Shown here: positions 25,481 through 33,257 of the stretch, piece after piece | How the letters are laid out: each line of letters opens with the position of its first letter | Position numbering within the stretch: position 1 is the stretch's first letter | NCBI RefSeq assembly: GCF_000335475.2 | Contig: NZ_ANAH02000010.1 | Coordinates: forward strand, 186,001-250,000 | Source: Cystobacter fuscus DSM 2262 | GTDB taxonomy: Bacteria; Myxococcota; Myxococcia; Myxococcales; Myxococcaceae | Length of the DNA stretch: 64,000 nucleotides | Direction of reading: 5' to 3' | Translations under genes and position numbers: made by a program | The notes under the pieces: generated by a model | Told to the model about the DNA's origin: nothing | The model's input: only the letters and a program-made list of their open reading frames with translations | The model's database searches: none

Positions 25481-25556
25481 GTTGCCGCTCCATCACGCGG
25501 TTCGGGCATCAACACCCCACCTTGATGGAATGGGCTCGTGAGGCCGGGGGCAGGCT

Positions 25557-25647
25557 GCTTCACGCCCGGGCGCGCGTGATGAGCACCACGGAGCCGAGGA
25601 TGGCGCCCATGGCCACGAGGCCGCCCAGGCTCAAGGACTCGCCCGCG
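25557..25647 (-). repeat. 91-bp direct repeat, right copy: 3' end of the EamA transporter gene
   Basis: Identical to 17736-17826. Here it is the functional 3' end of the transporter gene, including its stop codon. Confidence 0.95.
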
Positions 25648-26483
25648 AGCGCGACACCCAGGAGCACCGCCACCATCGGGTTGACGTACGCGTAGCTCAT
25701 GGCGAGCGCCGGCCGCGTGTGGCGCAGCAGGTAGCCGTACGCGCTGAAGGCCACGAGCGAGCCGAAGATGATGAGGTAGCCGAGGCTGAGCAGCGCCTTC
25801 GCGGACGGCACGGCCGTGAGGTGTTCGCCCCGGAGGAGGCTGACCAGCAGGAAGAAGACGCCGCCGGTGAGCATCTGCGTGGCGCTGGCCATGAGCCCCC
25901 CGGCGAGCGGCAGCCGGCGTGAAATCACCGAGCCCAGGGCCCAGCTCATCGGGCCCACACACAAGGCCAGCGTGGCCCAGGTGTTGCCGCGCAGTTCACT
26001 GCCCATGTTGAGCACGATGAGGCCGCAGAAGCCGATGGCCAGTCCCCAGCGCTCGGCGCGCCCGGGCCACTGGCCCTGCAGCCCACTGAAGAGCGCCGCC
26101 CACAGCGGCACGCTGCCCACCACGAGCGCCACCACTCCCGAGGACACCGACTGCTGCGAGAACACCACGGCGCCATTGCCCAAGAGCAACAGCAGCACGC
26201 CCAGCACCGCGCCCCCCGCCCACTGCCGGGCCGTGGGGTTCGCCGCGCCGCGCAACCGCAGCGCCGTGTAGAGAATCAGCCCCGCCGTCAGGAAGCGCAC
26301 CGAAGCCATCAGGAAGGGCGGCAGGCCTCCCTGGAGCGCCCAGTGCACCGCCAGATACGTCGAGCCCCAGATGACGTAGAGCGCGAAGAGGCAGAAGACG
26401 AGCATCGCGCGGCTGCCCTCCGCCAGGGGCGCGGCGGCGGGCATGCTCGAGGAGGGAGTCGTGGGCGAGGACAGGGAGGCCAA
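25560..26483 (-). CDS. yedA: EamA/DMT-family transporter (YedA-like)
   Basis: A 307-residue inner-membrane protein with ten hydrophobic helices forming two EamA repeats of five. The first repeat begins LYVIWGSTYLAVHWAL and contains GNGAVVFSQQSVSSGVVALVVGSVPLWAAL; the second begins GPMSWALGSVISRRLPLA and ends SPALA-like RPALAMSYAYVNPMVAVLLG. This order matches E. coli YedA closely by eye. DMT carriers usually export amino acids or other small metabolites. Its last 91 bp are duplicated at 17736. It is divergent from hrcA. Confidence 0.93.
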   Translation of the reverse strand: MASLSSPTTPSSSMPAAAPLAEGSRAMLVFCLFALYVIWGSTYLAVHWALQGGLPPFLMASVRFLTAGLILYTALRLRGAANPTARQWAGGAVLGVLLLLLGNGAVVFSQQSVSSGVVALVVGSVPLWAALFSGLQGQWPGRAERWGLAIGFCGLIVLNMGSELRGNTWATLALCVGPMSWALGSVISRRLPLAGGLMASATQMLTGGVFFLLVSLLRGEHLTAVPSAKALLSLGYLIIFGSLVAFSAYGYLLRHTRPALAMSYAYVNPMVAVLLGVALAGESLSLGGLVAMGAILGSVVLITRARA

Positions 26484-26741
26484 GGCGCGCTGCTTCTAAC
26501 GTGCCTCCCGCCACCCCGCGATGTGTGCCCCCGGAGTACTCCGCCTCCGGTCCCTCCACCCCACGCCGCTCTCCTGCCCGCTCACGGCTCGACCTCGGCG
26601 CGCTTGTGACGGTGACAAGCGGGGAGAAGGGGATTGAACCGTTCTCGCCGCCTTTTTAAACTTTCAGTGCACTCTCGGTGGGCCGTGCCGAGCAGGGGCT
26701 CCACCAGCGTCACCGCACCGTCACCAGGGAATGTGATCAAG

Positions 26742-27773
26742 ATGTCTGAGGAGCTGGGCGATCGCGAGAAGGAAGTCCTCCGTGCCGTCGTGCAGGAATA
26801 CATCACGACGGGCGGGCCCGTGGGCAGCCAACACCTCGCGCGCAAGCCCGAGTTCGACGTGTCCTCGGCCACGCTGCGCAACGTGCTGGCGGACCTGGAG
26901 GAGCTCGGCTTCCTCGAGAAGCCCCACACCTCGGCCGGCCGGGTTCCCACGGATCGCGGCTACCGCTTCTACGTGGACACCCTGGTGCGCCTGAAGGATC
27001 CCGGTCCGCGCGATCGCGAGCTCATCCACGCGGGGCTCACCCACGAGGTCGGCATGGAGGAGCTGCTGTCGGAGGCCTCGCGCCTGCTTCACGCGCTCAC
27101 CCGGCACGCGGGCGTCGTCGTCACCCCGCGCCCGGACGCCGCCGTGTTCCACCGCATCGAGTTCGTGCGCCTGCGCGAGGATCGCGTCCTCGCCATCCTC
27201 GTGGGGCAGAACGGCCAGGTGCAGAACAAGCTCCTCACGGTGGACTTCCCCGTCACCTCGGACGAGCTGCTCAAGGCGAGCAACTACCTGTCCGAGCTCC
27301 TGCACGAGGTGACGCTGGAGGAGGCACGCGAGCGCATCCGCTCCGAGCTGGATCACGAGCAGGCGCTCTACAACGCGCTCACGTCCAAGGCGCTCAAGCT
27401 AGGCGCGGCGGCCACGGACCTCCAGACGGGCGAGCGCGTGCTCATCGAGGGCACGGGCTCGTTCCTGGAGCAGCCCGAGTTCGCCGACGTCGAGCGCATG
27501 CGCGCGCTCTTCAAGGCGCTCGGGGAGAAGCACAAGCTGCTGTCGCTGCTCGACAGGGTGCAGCGCGCGCGCGAGATGCAGATCTTCATCGGCACCGAGA
27601 GCGACTTCTCCTCGGCGGGCGATGTGTCCGTCATCGCGAGCCCCTACGGCAGCCGCGAGCAGGTGCTGGGCACGGTGGGCGTCATCGGGCCCACGCGGAT
27701 GAACTACCAGCGCATCATCCCCCTGGTGAACTTCACCGCGCAGGCGCTCTCGCTGGCGCTCGACAAGGCGTAG
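26742..27773 (+). CDS. hrcA: Heat-inducible transcription repressor HrcA
   Basis: A 343-residue repressor of heat-shock (groE/dnaK) operons. The N-terminal winged helix is at about residues 1-75 (LGDREKEVLRAVVQEYITTG, PVGSQHLAR, SSATLRNVLADLEELGFL, KPHTSAGRVPTDRGYRFYVD), the HrcA signature. The central and C-terminal domains (LFKALGEKHKLLSLLD, TVGVIGPTRMNYQRIIPLV) are also typical. ATG 26742 is chosen; GTG 26733 would add three residues. It stands alone, not beside grpE/dnaK, and no CIRCE palindrome was found upstream. A hairpin at 27781 follows. Confidence 0.97.
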   Translation: MSEELGDREKEVLRAVVQEYITTGGPVGSQHLARKPEFDVSSATLRNVLADLEELGFLEKPHTSAGRVPTDRGYRFYVDTLVRLKDPGPRDRELIHAGLTHEVGMEELLSEASRLLHALTRHAGVVVTPRPDAAVFHRIEFVRLREDRVLAILVGQNGQVQNKLLTVDFPVTSDELLKASNYLSELLHEVTLEEARERIRSELDHEQALYNALTSKALKLGAAATDLQTGERVLIEGTGSFLEQPEFADVERMRALFKALGEKHKLLSLLDRVQRAREMQIFIGTESDFSSAGDVSVIASPYGSREQVLGTVGVIGPTRMNYQRIIPLVNFTAQALSLALDKA

Positions 27774-27780
27774 GCCCCCC

Positions 27781-27798
27781 GGGCGGCTTCAGCCGCCC
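27781..27798. terminator. Hairpin between convergent hrcA and lipid kinase genes
   Basis: GGGCGGC / GCCGCCC with a TTCA loop, 7 bp after the hrcA stop and 10 bp before the stop of the opposing gene, placed to end both transcripts. Confidence 0.6.
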
Positions 27799-27808
27799 CC
27801 AGGCTTCT

Positions 27809-28816
27809 TCAGTGGGGCTCGGCCGGTTGCGCGGGCGCGAAGACGCGCAGCGCCGAGGGCATGAGCTCGAAGCGCACGGGCGTCTGGCCAATCATCTCCC
27901 CATCCGCGTTGACGTCCTGCGGGGGCGTGGCCTCCACGAAGATGCGCGGCCCGCTCACCGCCTTGACGGCGGGGTGGGCCAGGTGCTCGCCCCGGCGCAC
28001 GGTGAGGGCCACGCGCGCCAGCGTGGACATGTCCTGCATGTGTCCGAGCCCCGTGCCCTCGCGGCCCGCCTCGGACGAGGGCGCCGAGATGACGTAGGCG
28101 TCCAGCAGGTGATCATCGAGCGTGGCGTCGGGCGTCACCATGTTGCCCGCGCCGTGGTAGCGGCCATTGCCCACCACGAGCTGGAGCACGTTCTGCTCCA
28201 GCTCCTCCGTGTCCGTCACCACGCGGACGCGGAAGGGCTGGTGCTCCCAGAGCTCGGCGGCGGCGGCCACCGGGTAGGCGAGCTTGCCCACGCGGCGCTT
28301 GAGCTCGGGGGTGAGCCGCTTGGCGATGGCCGAGGCCAGGCCGAGGCTCACCGCGTTGAGGAAGGGGTGGCCGTTGGCGAGCCCCACGTCCACGCGCGCG
28401 GTGTAGCCCGCGGCGATGACGTCGCAGGCGGCCTCCAGCGTGGGCTCGATGCCGAGCGAGCGCGCGAAGTCGTTGCCCGTGCCCAGCGGCAGCACGCCGA
28501 GCGTCACGTCCTGGCCGAGCAGGGGCTTGATGGCACAGTTGAGTGTCCCATCTCCGCCGCCCACGAGGATGCGCCGCACGCCGCCCGCCACGGCCTCGCG
28601 CAGCAACTGTTCCATCTCCTCGTGGTCCTGGACCTCGTGGCTGGCCGTCAGGCGGATGCCCCGGGCCTCGAGCGCGGCGAGCGTGGCCGACAAGGCCTCT
28701 CCGCCCATGCGCGAGTTGGGATTGAGCAGCAGGATCGCGGGCCCTTCATCGAGGGACACGCGCTCGGGGCTCGCGCTGAGCGCGGCATCTGGATGGGTCT
28801 CGCTGTTCATGACCAT
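27809..28816 (-). CDS. Diacylglycerol kinase-family lipid kinase (YegS/DgkB-like)
   Basis: A 335-residue protein from ATG 28816 (MVMNSE); ATG 28810 is equally possible. The DAGK catalytic domain is explicit: LLLNPNSRMGG near residue 30, the nucleotide-binding GGGDGTLN near 83 and LPLGTGNDFARSLG near 105. The C-terminal all-beta domain (VNADGEMIGQTPVRFELMP) is standard. It phosphorylates diacylglycerol or a related lipid at the inner face of the membrane using ATP. The exact lipid cannot be told from sequence. The frame extends 59 codons upstream, but that part looks non-coding. Confidence 0.92.
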   Translation of the reverse strand: MVMNSETHPDAALSASPERVSLDEGPAILLLNPNSRMGGEALSATLAALEARGIRLTASHEVQDHEEMEQLLREAVAGGVRRILVGGGDGTLNCAIKPLLGQDVTLGVLPLGTGNDFARSLGIEPTLEAACDVIAAGYTARVDVGLANGHPFLNAVSLGLASAIAKRLTPELKRRVGKLAYPVAAAAELWEHQPFRVRVVTDTEELEQNVLQLVVGNGRYHGAGNMVTPDATLDDHLLDAYVISAPSSEAGREGTGLGHMQDMSTLARVALTVRRGEHLAHPAVKAVSGPRIFVEATPPQDVNADGEMIGQTPVRFELMPSALRVFAPAQPAEPH

Positions 28817-28941
28817 CCAAGCTGTGCATGGGACCGCGGTCCAGCTAGCCGACACCGGGGAATCCAGCCGGTGTGCAGTCCTCCACTCGCAGGCACACCA
28901 ACCGGGAGGAGCGCGCCACCCGCACGCTCCTCCTCCCGCAC

Positions 28942-29658
28942 TCAGCGCGACTCGTCGTCCTTGGAGGACAGGGACTCGGCCGTCCACGGCCACGTGTTGG
29001 ACGAGGACTCGTAGCGGGCCAGCAGCTCCGCGGGATCCTTGTAGATGTCACGGCAGCCCGCCGTGCGCAGGTCGTCCTCGGGGAAGCCGCCGCAGCGCAG
29101 CCCCACGCTGGCCAGTCCCAGCTTGCCCGCGGCCAGCGCGTCGAAGGGCGTGTCGCCAATCACCACCACGCTGTGCGGATCCGGCCGGCCCAGCCGCTCC
29201 ATCGCCACGTCGAAGATGTCCGGATTGGGCTTGGACTTGGACACGTCGCTCTTGGACGTCTCGCCGTGCGTGAGCCCCTCGATGCGGCACAGGCGCACGT
29301 AGCGCTCCAGCTCGTCCTCGTTGGCGCTCGAGGCGAGCACCAGCTTCAGCCCGTCCTGGCGCAGCCGCTGGAACAGCTCGCGCACCTGCGGGAAGGGACG
29401 CAGCTTGGGCATGAACTCGCGCTTGAAGAGCGCGGAGCGGTAGTCGCTCAGCTCCTGGCCGAACTTCTCCAGCTCGTCCTCGGTGAAGAAGACGGGCAGC
29501 AGTTGATCCGCGCCCTTGCCAATCTGACTGCGCACGTGAGCGAAGGGCACGTCCCGGCCGAACTCGAGGAAGGCACGTCGCCAAGCCTCGGCGTGCTCGT
29601 CCACGGAATCCACCAACGTGCCGTCCACATCGAAGATGACGTTCTGCACCAGCGCCAT
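28942..29658 (-). CDS. HAD-superfamily phosphatase (phosphoglycolate phosphatase-like)
   Basis: A 238-residue enzyme from ATG 29658 (MALVQNVIFD). HAD motif I FDVDGTLVDS (nucleophile Asp and acid Asp), motif II in LASSAN, the motif III lysine in SKSKPNPDIF and motif IV GDTPFDALAA are all present, with an alpha-helical C1 cap between motifs I and II (DEHAEAWRRAFLEFG). This is the subfamily of phosphoglycolate and beta-phosphoglucomutase-like phosphatases; the substrate cannot be assigned. Upstream open frame to 29913 is ignored because it lacks coding character. Confidence 0.92.
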   Translation of the reverse strand: MALVQNVIFDVDGTLVDSVDEHAEAWRRAFLEFGRDVPFAHVRSQIGKGADQLLPVFFTEDELEKFGQELSDYRSALFKREFMPKLRPFPQVRELFQRLRQDGLKLVLASSANEDELERYVRLCRIEGLTHGETSKSDVSKSKPNPDIFDVAMERLGRPDPHSVVVIGDTPFDALAAGKLGLASVGLRCGGFPEDDLRTAGCRDIYKDPAELLARYESSSNTWPWTAESLSSKDDESR

Positions 29659-29723
29659 ACCGTCGCACTCCTTCCGGGAGAAGGTGGGGATGGCCCTGAA
29701 GGGGTTCAACCCGGAATAATTCG

Positions 29724-30491
29724 CTACGGGCCCCCCTGGGGTGTGAGTGTCTTGGAGCCGACATCGTAACCCCCTGGAGCGGTGATCGCGAAGGTCTCCG
29801 CGGGCAGCACGGGGTTGAGCTCCACACGGGTGAGGACGGTCTGTGCCACCTGCTGTGCGCCTGCCCACTGAGTCAGCCGCCGGGGGACACACAACTCCAG
29901 GCCCGGCTCGCACTGCTCCTCCTCCACCCGGAGCTCCGAGAGCGCCTCGCCGCTGCGCATGCGCTTGCCGAGGAAGTCCAGGGCGGGCCAGCGCAGCACG
30001 TACGTCACCTCCACGTCACTGCCCGCGGGCTTCACCGTCAGCTCCACGGCCTCGGGGCCTCGCGGGTGCGGGGCGCGGCGGGCCGTCACGCCCTGGCCCG
30101 GCAACAACGGCGCGCGGAAGCCCTCGGGGACGAAGGGGGAGAAGAGCTGGGTGAGCACGCCCATGCGCTGCTCGGGCGTGAGCGTGTCCTCGTAGGTGAA
30201 GAAGCGGCGCGCCCCGTCATCGCGCTCCATCAGGCGCTCACCGTCCCAGGCGAAGGTGCGCGAGGCGGGCGCCCCGAGCGTGCCCAGCATCTTGAGCGGG
30301 GCGCGGTAGGCGAACTGGAAGTCCATCGTCTGGGCCCCCTCGGTCGCCGTGCCCGCGAGCACGTAGCTGGTGAGCTTGCCGTCGCGCGCGGCCAGGCGTT
30401 GCCGCACGCCCGACAGCAGGGCGGACGGGTCTTCTCCCCGGCGGCAGCCGGTGAGCACGAGCAGGACGAGGAAGAGGAAGCGAGCGGGCAT
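29724..30491 (-). CDS. Lipoprotein of unknown function
   Basis: A 255-residue protein with a short signal peptide and lipobox LTGC (Cys near residue 16). The mature part looks like a LolA/LppX-type beta half-barrel that binds lipids (LTSYVLAGTATEGAQTMDFQFAYRAP, MLGTLGAPASRTFAWDG, RRFFTYEDTLTPEQR). It contains two cysteines near the end (EEQCEPGLELCVPRR), likely a disulfide. The assignment to a lipoprotein-sorting-like fold is inference from the pattern. Its start is only 20 bp downstream of a strong terminator, so its promoter may overlap that hairpin. Confidence 0.75.
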   Translation of the reverse strand: MPARFLFLVLLVLTGCRRGEDPSALLSGVRQRLAARDGKLTSYVLAGTATEGAQTMDFQFAYRAPLKMLGTLGAPASRTFAWDGERLMERDDGARRFFTYEDTLTPEQRMGVLTQLFSPFVPEGFRAPLLPGQGVTARRAPHPRGPEAVELTVKPAGSDVEVTYVLRWPALDFLGKRMRSGEALSELRVEEEQCEPGLELCVPRRLTQWAGAQQVAQTVLTRVELNPVLPAETFAITAPGGYDVGSKTLTPQGGP

Positions 30492-30511
30492 GTGTGTGGG
30501 CCCAAACAGAA

Positions 30512-30541
30512 GAAGGCCCCACTGTCGCCAGCGGGGCCTTC
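30512..30541 (-). terminator. Intrinsic terminator after the small lipoprotein gene
   Basis: A perfect 9-bp stem GAAGGCCCC / GGGGCCTTC with a 12-base loop, followed on the minus strand by TTCTGTTT. It lies between the stop at 30576 and the start at 30491. This is the best intrinsic terminator in the window. Confidence 0.8.
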
Positions 30542-30575
30542 GTCGAACCCTCCGTGGAAGACGGAGAGAGGGGAA

Positions 30576-30926
30576 CTACTTCACCGCCACGCCGGTGGCC
30601 TGGGAATACGGGAAGGCGAGGATGGTGCCGGTGAGGGCGAAGATGCCGTGACGCGGCGTGGTGCTGGCGTCGAGCAGCTGCACCTTGTTGCCGCCCATGG
30701 CCTTGGCCTCGCTGACCAGCAGCCGGTTCACCACCGTGTCCAGGTCGCTCTGCACCAGGTCGATGACGTGGAAGATGGCGGTCAGGCCGAGGGCGGAGCC
30801 CTGGATGACGGCGATGGGCTCGCCACCGGTGGCCGCCACTTCATTGCCGGAAACCACCGCGGTCTCCACGCTGGTGCACGCCACGAGACCGCTCGCCAGA
30901 ACCGCCGCAACAATCGCCTTCTTCAT
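30576..30926 (-). CDS. Small lipoprotein of unknown function
   Basis: A 116-residue protein with a signal peptide and lipobox LVAC (Cys at residue 17). The mature part contains PIAVIQGSALGLTAIFHVIDLVQSDLDTVVNRLLVSEAKAMGGNKVQLLDASTTP (several consecutive short segments) and ends GTILAFPYSQATGVAVK. The pattern of a beta strand, a helix and a G-G-N-K-V-Q strand resembles small TRL/YbjQ-like lipoproteins in which alternative forms of a conserved ~90-residue fold are secreted. It is followed by a strong terminator, so it is monocistronic. Confidence 0.8.
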   Translation of the reverse strand: MKKAIVAAVLASGLVACTSVETAVVSGNEVAATGGEPIAVIQGSALGLTAIFHVIDLVQSDLDTVVNRLLVSEAKAMGGNKVQLLDASTTPRHGIFALTGTILAFPYSQATGVAVK

Positions 30927-31099
30927 CGTGTGTTTCCTCCGAAACGCTCAGGCTCAGAGCCCCCGTCGAATGAAGCAAGCCCTCGACGAGTTGCTCGGCC
31001 TTCGAGTGGCGTGGGGGTCGTAGCAAAGGCCGCTTTCAAGTCAAGCAATGGATGGGCGTATTGAAATGCCGGGAACGGGTTGCTACCCCGTGACTCCCC

Positions 31100-32086
31100 A
31101 TGGAGCGCGTCACCGTCCGTCCCGTCACCCACCGTCTCTGGCTCCACCTGCTGCTCTTCGTGCTCACGGTGGGGACGACGTCCTTCACCTTCGACCGGGC
31201 CTTTCCCAGCGGACCCCTGCCGGACGCCGAGCGGCTCGCGCACGCGCTCACCTTCAGCGCCGCGCTGCTGTCCATCCTCGGCGCGCACGAGATGGGGCAC
31301 TACGTGCTGGCGCGCCTGCACGGGGTGGACGTGTCCCTGCCCTACTTCATCCCGCTGCCCTATCTGGGCGTGGGCACGCTGGGCGCCGTCATCCGCATCC
31401 GCGCTCCCATCCCCACCCGCAACGCGCTGGTGGACATCGGGGCGGCCGGGCCGCTCGCCGGACTGGCCGTGGCGCTCCCCCTGCTCGTCTGGGGCCTGGC
31501 CCACTCCGAATGGATCGACGCCCCCCCGGTGACCGATACCGCCTTCCCCGGCTCCACCTCGCTGTGGAGCCTGGGGCGGCTGGCCGTGCAATGGGCCGGG
31601 GAGCAGCTCTCGCTCCTGCCCGCGCCACCCGAGGAGCCCTTCTTCGGCCACCAGGCCATCATCTTCAGTGACAGCCTGCTCATGCGCGGCCTCAAGGCGC
31701 TGGTGCTCGGGCCCCTGCCGCCCGGCCGGGACATCCAGGAGCACCCGGTGGTCATCGCCGGCTGGTTCGGCCTGCTGGTGACGGTGCTCAACCTCATGCC
31801 CGTGGGCCAGTTCGACGGCGGACACATGGCCTACGCCCTCTGGGGCCCTCGCGCCCGGTGGGTGGGCAAGGCCATGGCGCTGGTGCTTCTTTTCCTCACC
31901 CTCTTCTACACCGTCACCTGGGCGGTCTGGCTCCTGGTCGCCACCAAGCTGGTGGGCTTTGGTCATCCCGAGCTCACCCACCCCGCCGAGCCTTTGAGCT
32001 TCGGGAGAAAGCTGGTGTGCGCGCTATGCTTCCTCGCCCTGGCGGGGTGTGCCATGCCCGTGCCTATCCGGATGGTGATCTGGTGA
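31100..32086 (+). CDS. Site-2 protease-family (M50) zinc metalloprotease
   Basis: A 328-residue polytopic membrane protease. The zinc-binding motif HEMGH is at about residues 63-67 inside a hydrophobic helix, and the third ligand motif NLMPVGQFDGGH is near residue 236. Six or so transmembrane segments surround them. This family cleaves membrane-spanning substrates such as anti-sigma factors or signal-peptide remnants. Its stop overlaps the start of the next gene (GTGA), and with the RegB/RegA genes it appears to head a five-gene operon. The substrate is unknown. Confidence 0.92.
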   Translation: MERVTVRPVTHRLWLHLLLFVLTVGTTSFTFDRAFPSGPLPDAERLAHALTFSAALLSILGAHEMGHYVLARLHGVDVSLPYFIPLPYLGVGTLGAVIRIRAPIPTRNALVDIGAAGPLAGLAVALPLLVWGLAHSEWIDAPPVTDTAFPGSTSLWSLGRLAVQWAGEQLSLLPAPPEEPFFGHQAIIFSDSLLMRGLKALVLGPLPPGRDIQEHPVVIAGWFGLLVTVLNLMPVGQFDGGHMAYALWGPRARWVGKAMALVLLFLTLFYTVTWAVWLLVATKLVGFGHPELTHPAEPLSFGRKLVCALCFLALAGCAMPVPIRMVIW

Positions 32087-33252
32087 AGTACTTCTGTGAG
32101 GCGTGTGAGCGGCTCGTTCCCCCGGCGGCGTTCCGGGTGGAAGACGGTCTGCTCGTGCTCAAGTGCTCGCGCTGCAAGGTGGAGATGCGCGGCGCCATCG
32201 AGCAGGACGAGGGCCCTGCCCCGGCACCGGCCGCCAGGAAGTCGGACAAGTCGGACGGGGGCGGGCCCATCATCGCGCTCGGGCAGGACGAGGCCGAGCC
32301 GGATCCCATCGAGAACGAGCCCACCCGGCGCATGGCGGTGCCCGCGGAGCTGCTGCAGGCCATCGAGGAGGAGGCCCGGGAGAACCGCCGCAAGAAGGAG
32401 AAGGGCTCCGCCAAGGACAAGAAGGACAAGGAGCCCACGCAGGACAAGGCGGCCGAGTCCGTGAAGCCGCCCGAGCCCGTGAAGGTGGCCGAGTTCGTCA
32501 AGGCCCCCCCGAAGACGTCCGAGTCCGGGGCCGCCAAGGACAAGCCCTCCCGTCCGTCGTTGTCCGACGCGCCCGGGGCGAACCTGACGGTGCTGCGCTT
32601 GTCGGACGTGCAGTCGCCGCGCACGCGCACGCCGTCCGAGTCTCCCTCCGCGCCCCCGTCCGAGCCGCCGCCCGCGGCGGCTCCGCCCCCGGCACAGGGC
32701 GCGCGCGCCTCGAGCACCTCGCTGCGCGTGGTGCGCGACACCGGCTCCATGCCCTCGGTGGGCGCGGGCTCCTCGGTGTCGGAGGACGCCTTCATGCCCC
32801 CGGCGGGCTTCTGTCCCAAGTGCATCGGGCCGCGCAAGGAGGGCTCGGTGGTGTGTCCCTTCTGCGGACTGGACTTCACGCGCTTCCGGCAGGACGACTT
32901 CCGCCCCTCGCCCGTGGTGTCCTCCACGTGGTTGGGCGTGCTGGAGCTGTGGGACAGCAAGAGCGCTCATGACAAGGTGCTCGCGCTGGCGTCGGAGCGC
33001 GGGGAACTGCCGGCGCTCGGCCGGCTCTACCGTGTTCGCCTGGCGCGCCAGCCCGAGGACGCCATGGCGCTGCGCGGGCGCGAGGAGGTGCTGCGGCTGG
33101 CCTCGGCCGGCTCGATGCTCCTGGCCACGCCGCCGCCCGACAAGGGCACGAAGTTCCGCATGGCCGCGCTGGGTGTCTTCCTCTTCATGCTGCTCATCCT
33201 GCTGGTGGCCATGGGCGTGCGCGTGTGGAAGCTCACCTTCGGGGCTCCGTAA
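32083..33252 (+). CDS. Zinc-ribbon protein with disordered middle and C-terminal membrane helix
   Basis: A 389-residue protein. GTG 32083 is chosen because it overlaps the protease stop by 4 bp and starts immediately with the zinc ribbon (VKYFCEACERL, LKCSRCKVEM: CxxC-x-CxxC). A Lys/Pro/Ser/Glu-rich region of ~200 residues follows, then a second zinc ribbon (GFCPKCIGP, VVCPFCGLDF) near residue 245, a helical domain and a C-terminal membrane helix (ALGVFLFMLLILLVAMGVRVW). The arrangement resembles other myxobacterial MJ0042-type anchored proteins. It might be a scaffold or regulator for the adjacent redox sensor. Confidence 0.8.
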   Translation: MKYFCEACERLVPPAAFRVEDGLLVLKCSRCKVEMRGAIEQDEGPAPAPAARKSDKSDGGGPIIALGQDEAEPDPIENEPTRRMAVPAELLQAIEEEARENRRKKEKGSAKDKKDKEPTQDKAAESVKPPEPVKVAEFVKAPPKTSESGAAKDKPSRPSLSDAPGANLTVLRLSDVQSPRTRTPSESPSAPPSEPPPAAAPPPAQGARASSTSLRVVRDTGSMPSVGAGSSVSEDAFMPPAGFCPKCIGPRKEGSVVCPFCGLDFTRFRQDDFRPSPVVSSTWLGVLELWDSKSAHDKVLALASERGELPALGRLYRVRLARQPEDAMALRGREEVLRLASAGSMLLATPPPDKGTKFRMAALGVFLFMLLILLVAMGVRVWKLTFGAP

Positions 33253-33257
33253 ACCCG

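Larger units (their letters stand above)
23322..25485 (-). repeat. Segmental duplication, copy B (trailer, RCC1 gene B and its leader)
   Basis: Homologous to about 20537-22985 (see there). The right boundary of homology is about 40 bp upstream of the RCC1 start codon, just past the leader inverted repeat. Confidence 0.85.

Noticed and set aside
26630-26670. tRNA-like GGTTCAATCC sequence on the minus strand.
   Set aside because: The flanking bases do not pair into a T-arm or acceptor stem, so it is not a tRNA.
26580-26741. Possible CIRCE operator upstream of hrcA.
   Set aside because: Only a single TGCACTC-like stretch is seen (near 26667); the inverted TTAGCACTC-N9-GAGTGCTAA structure is absent.
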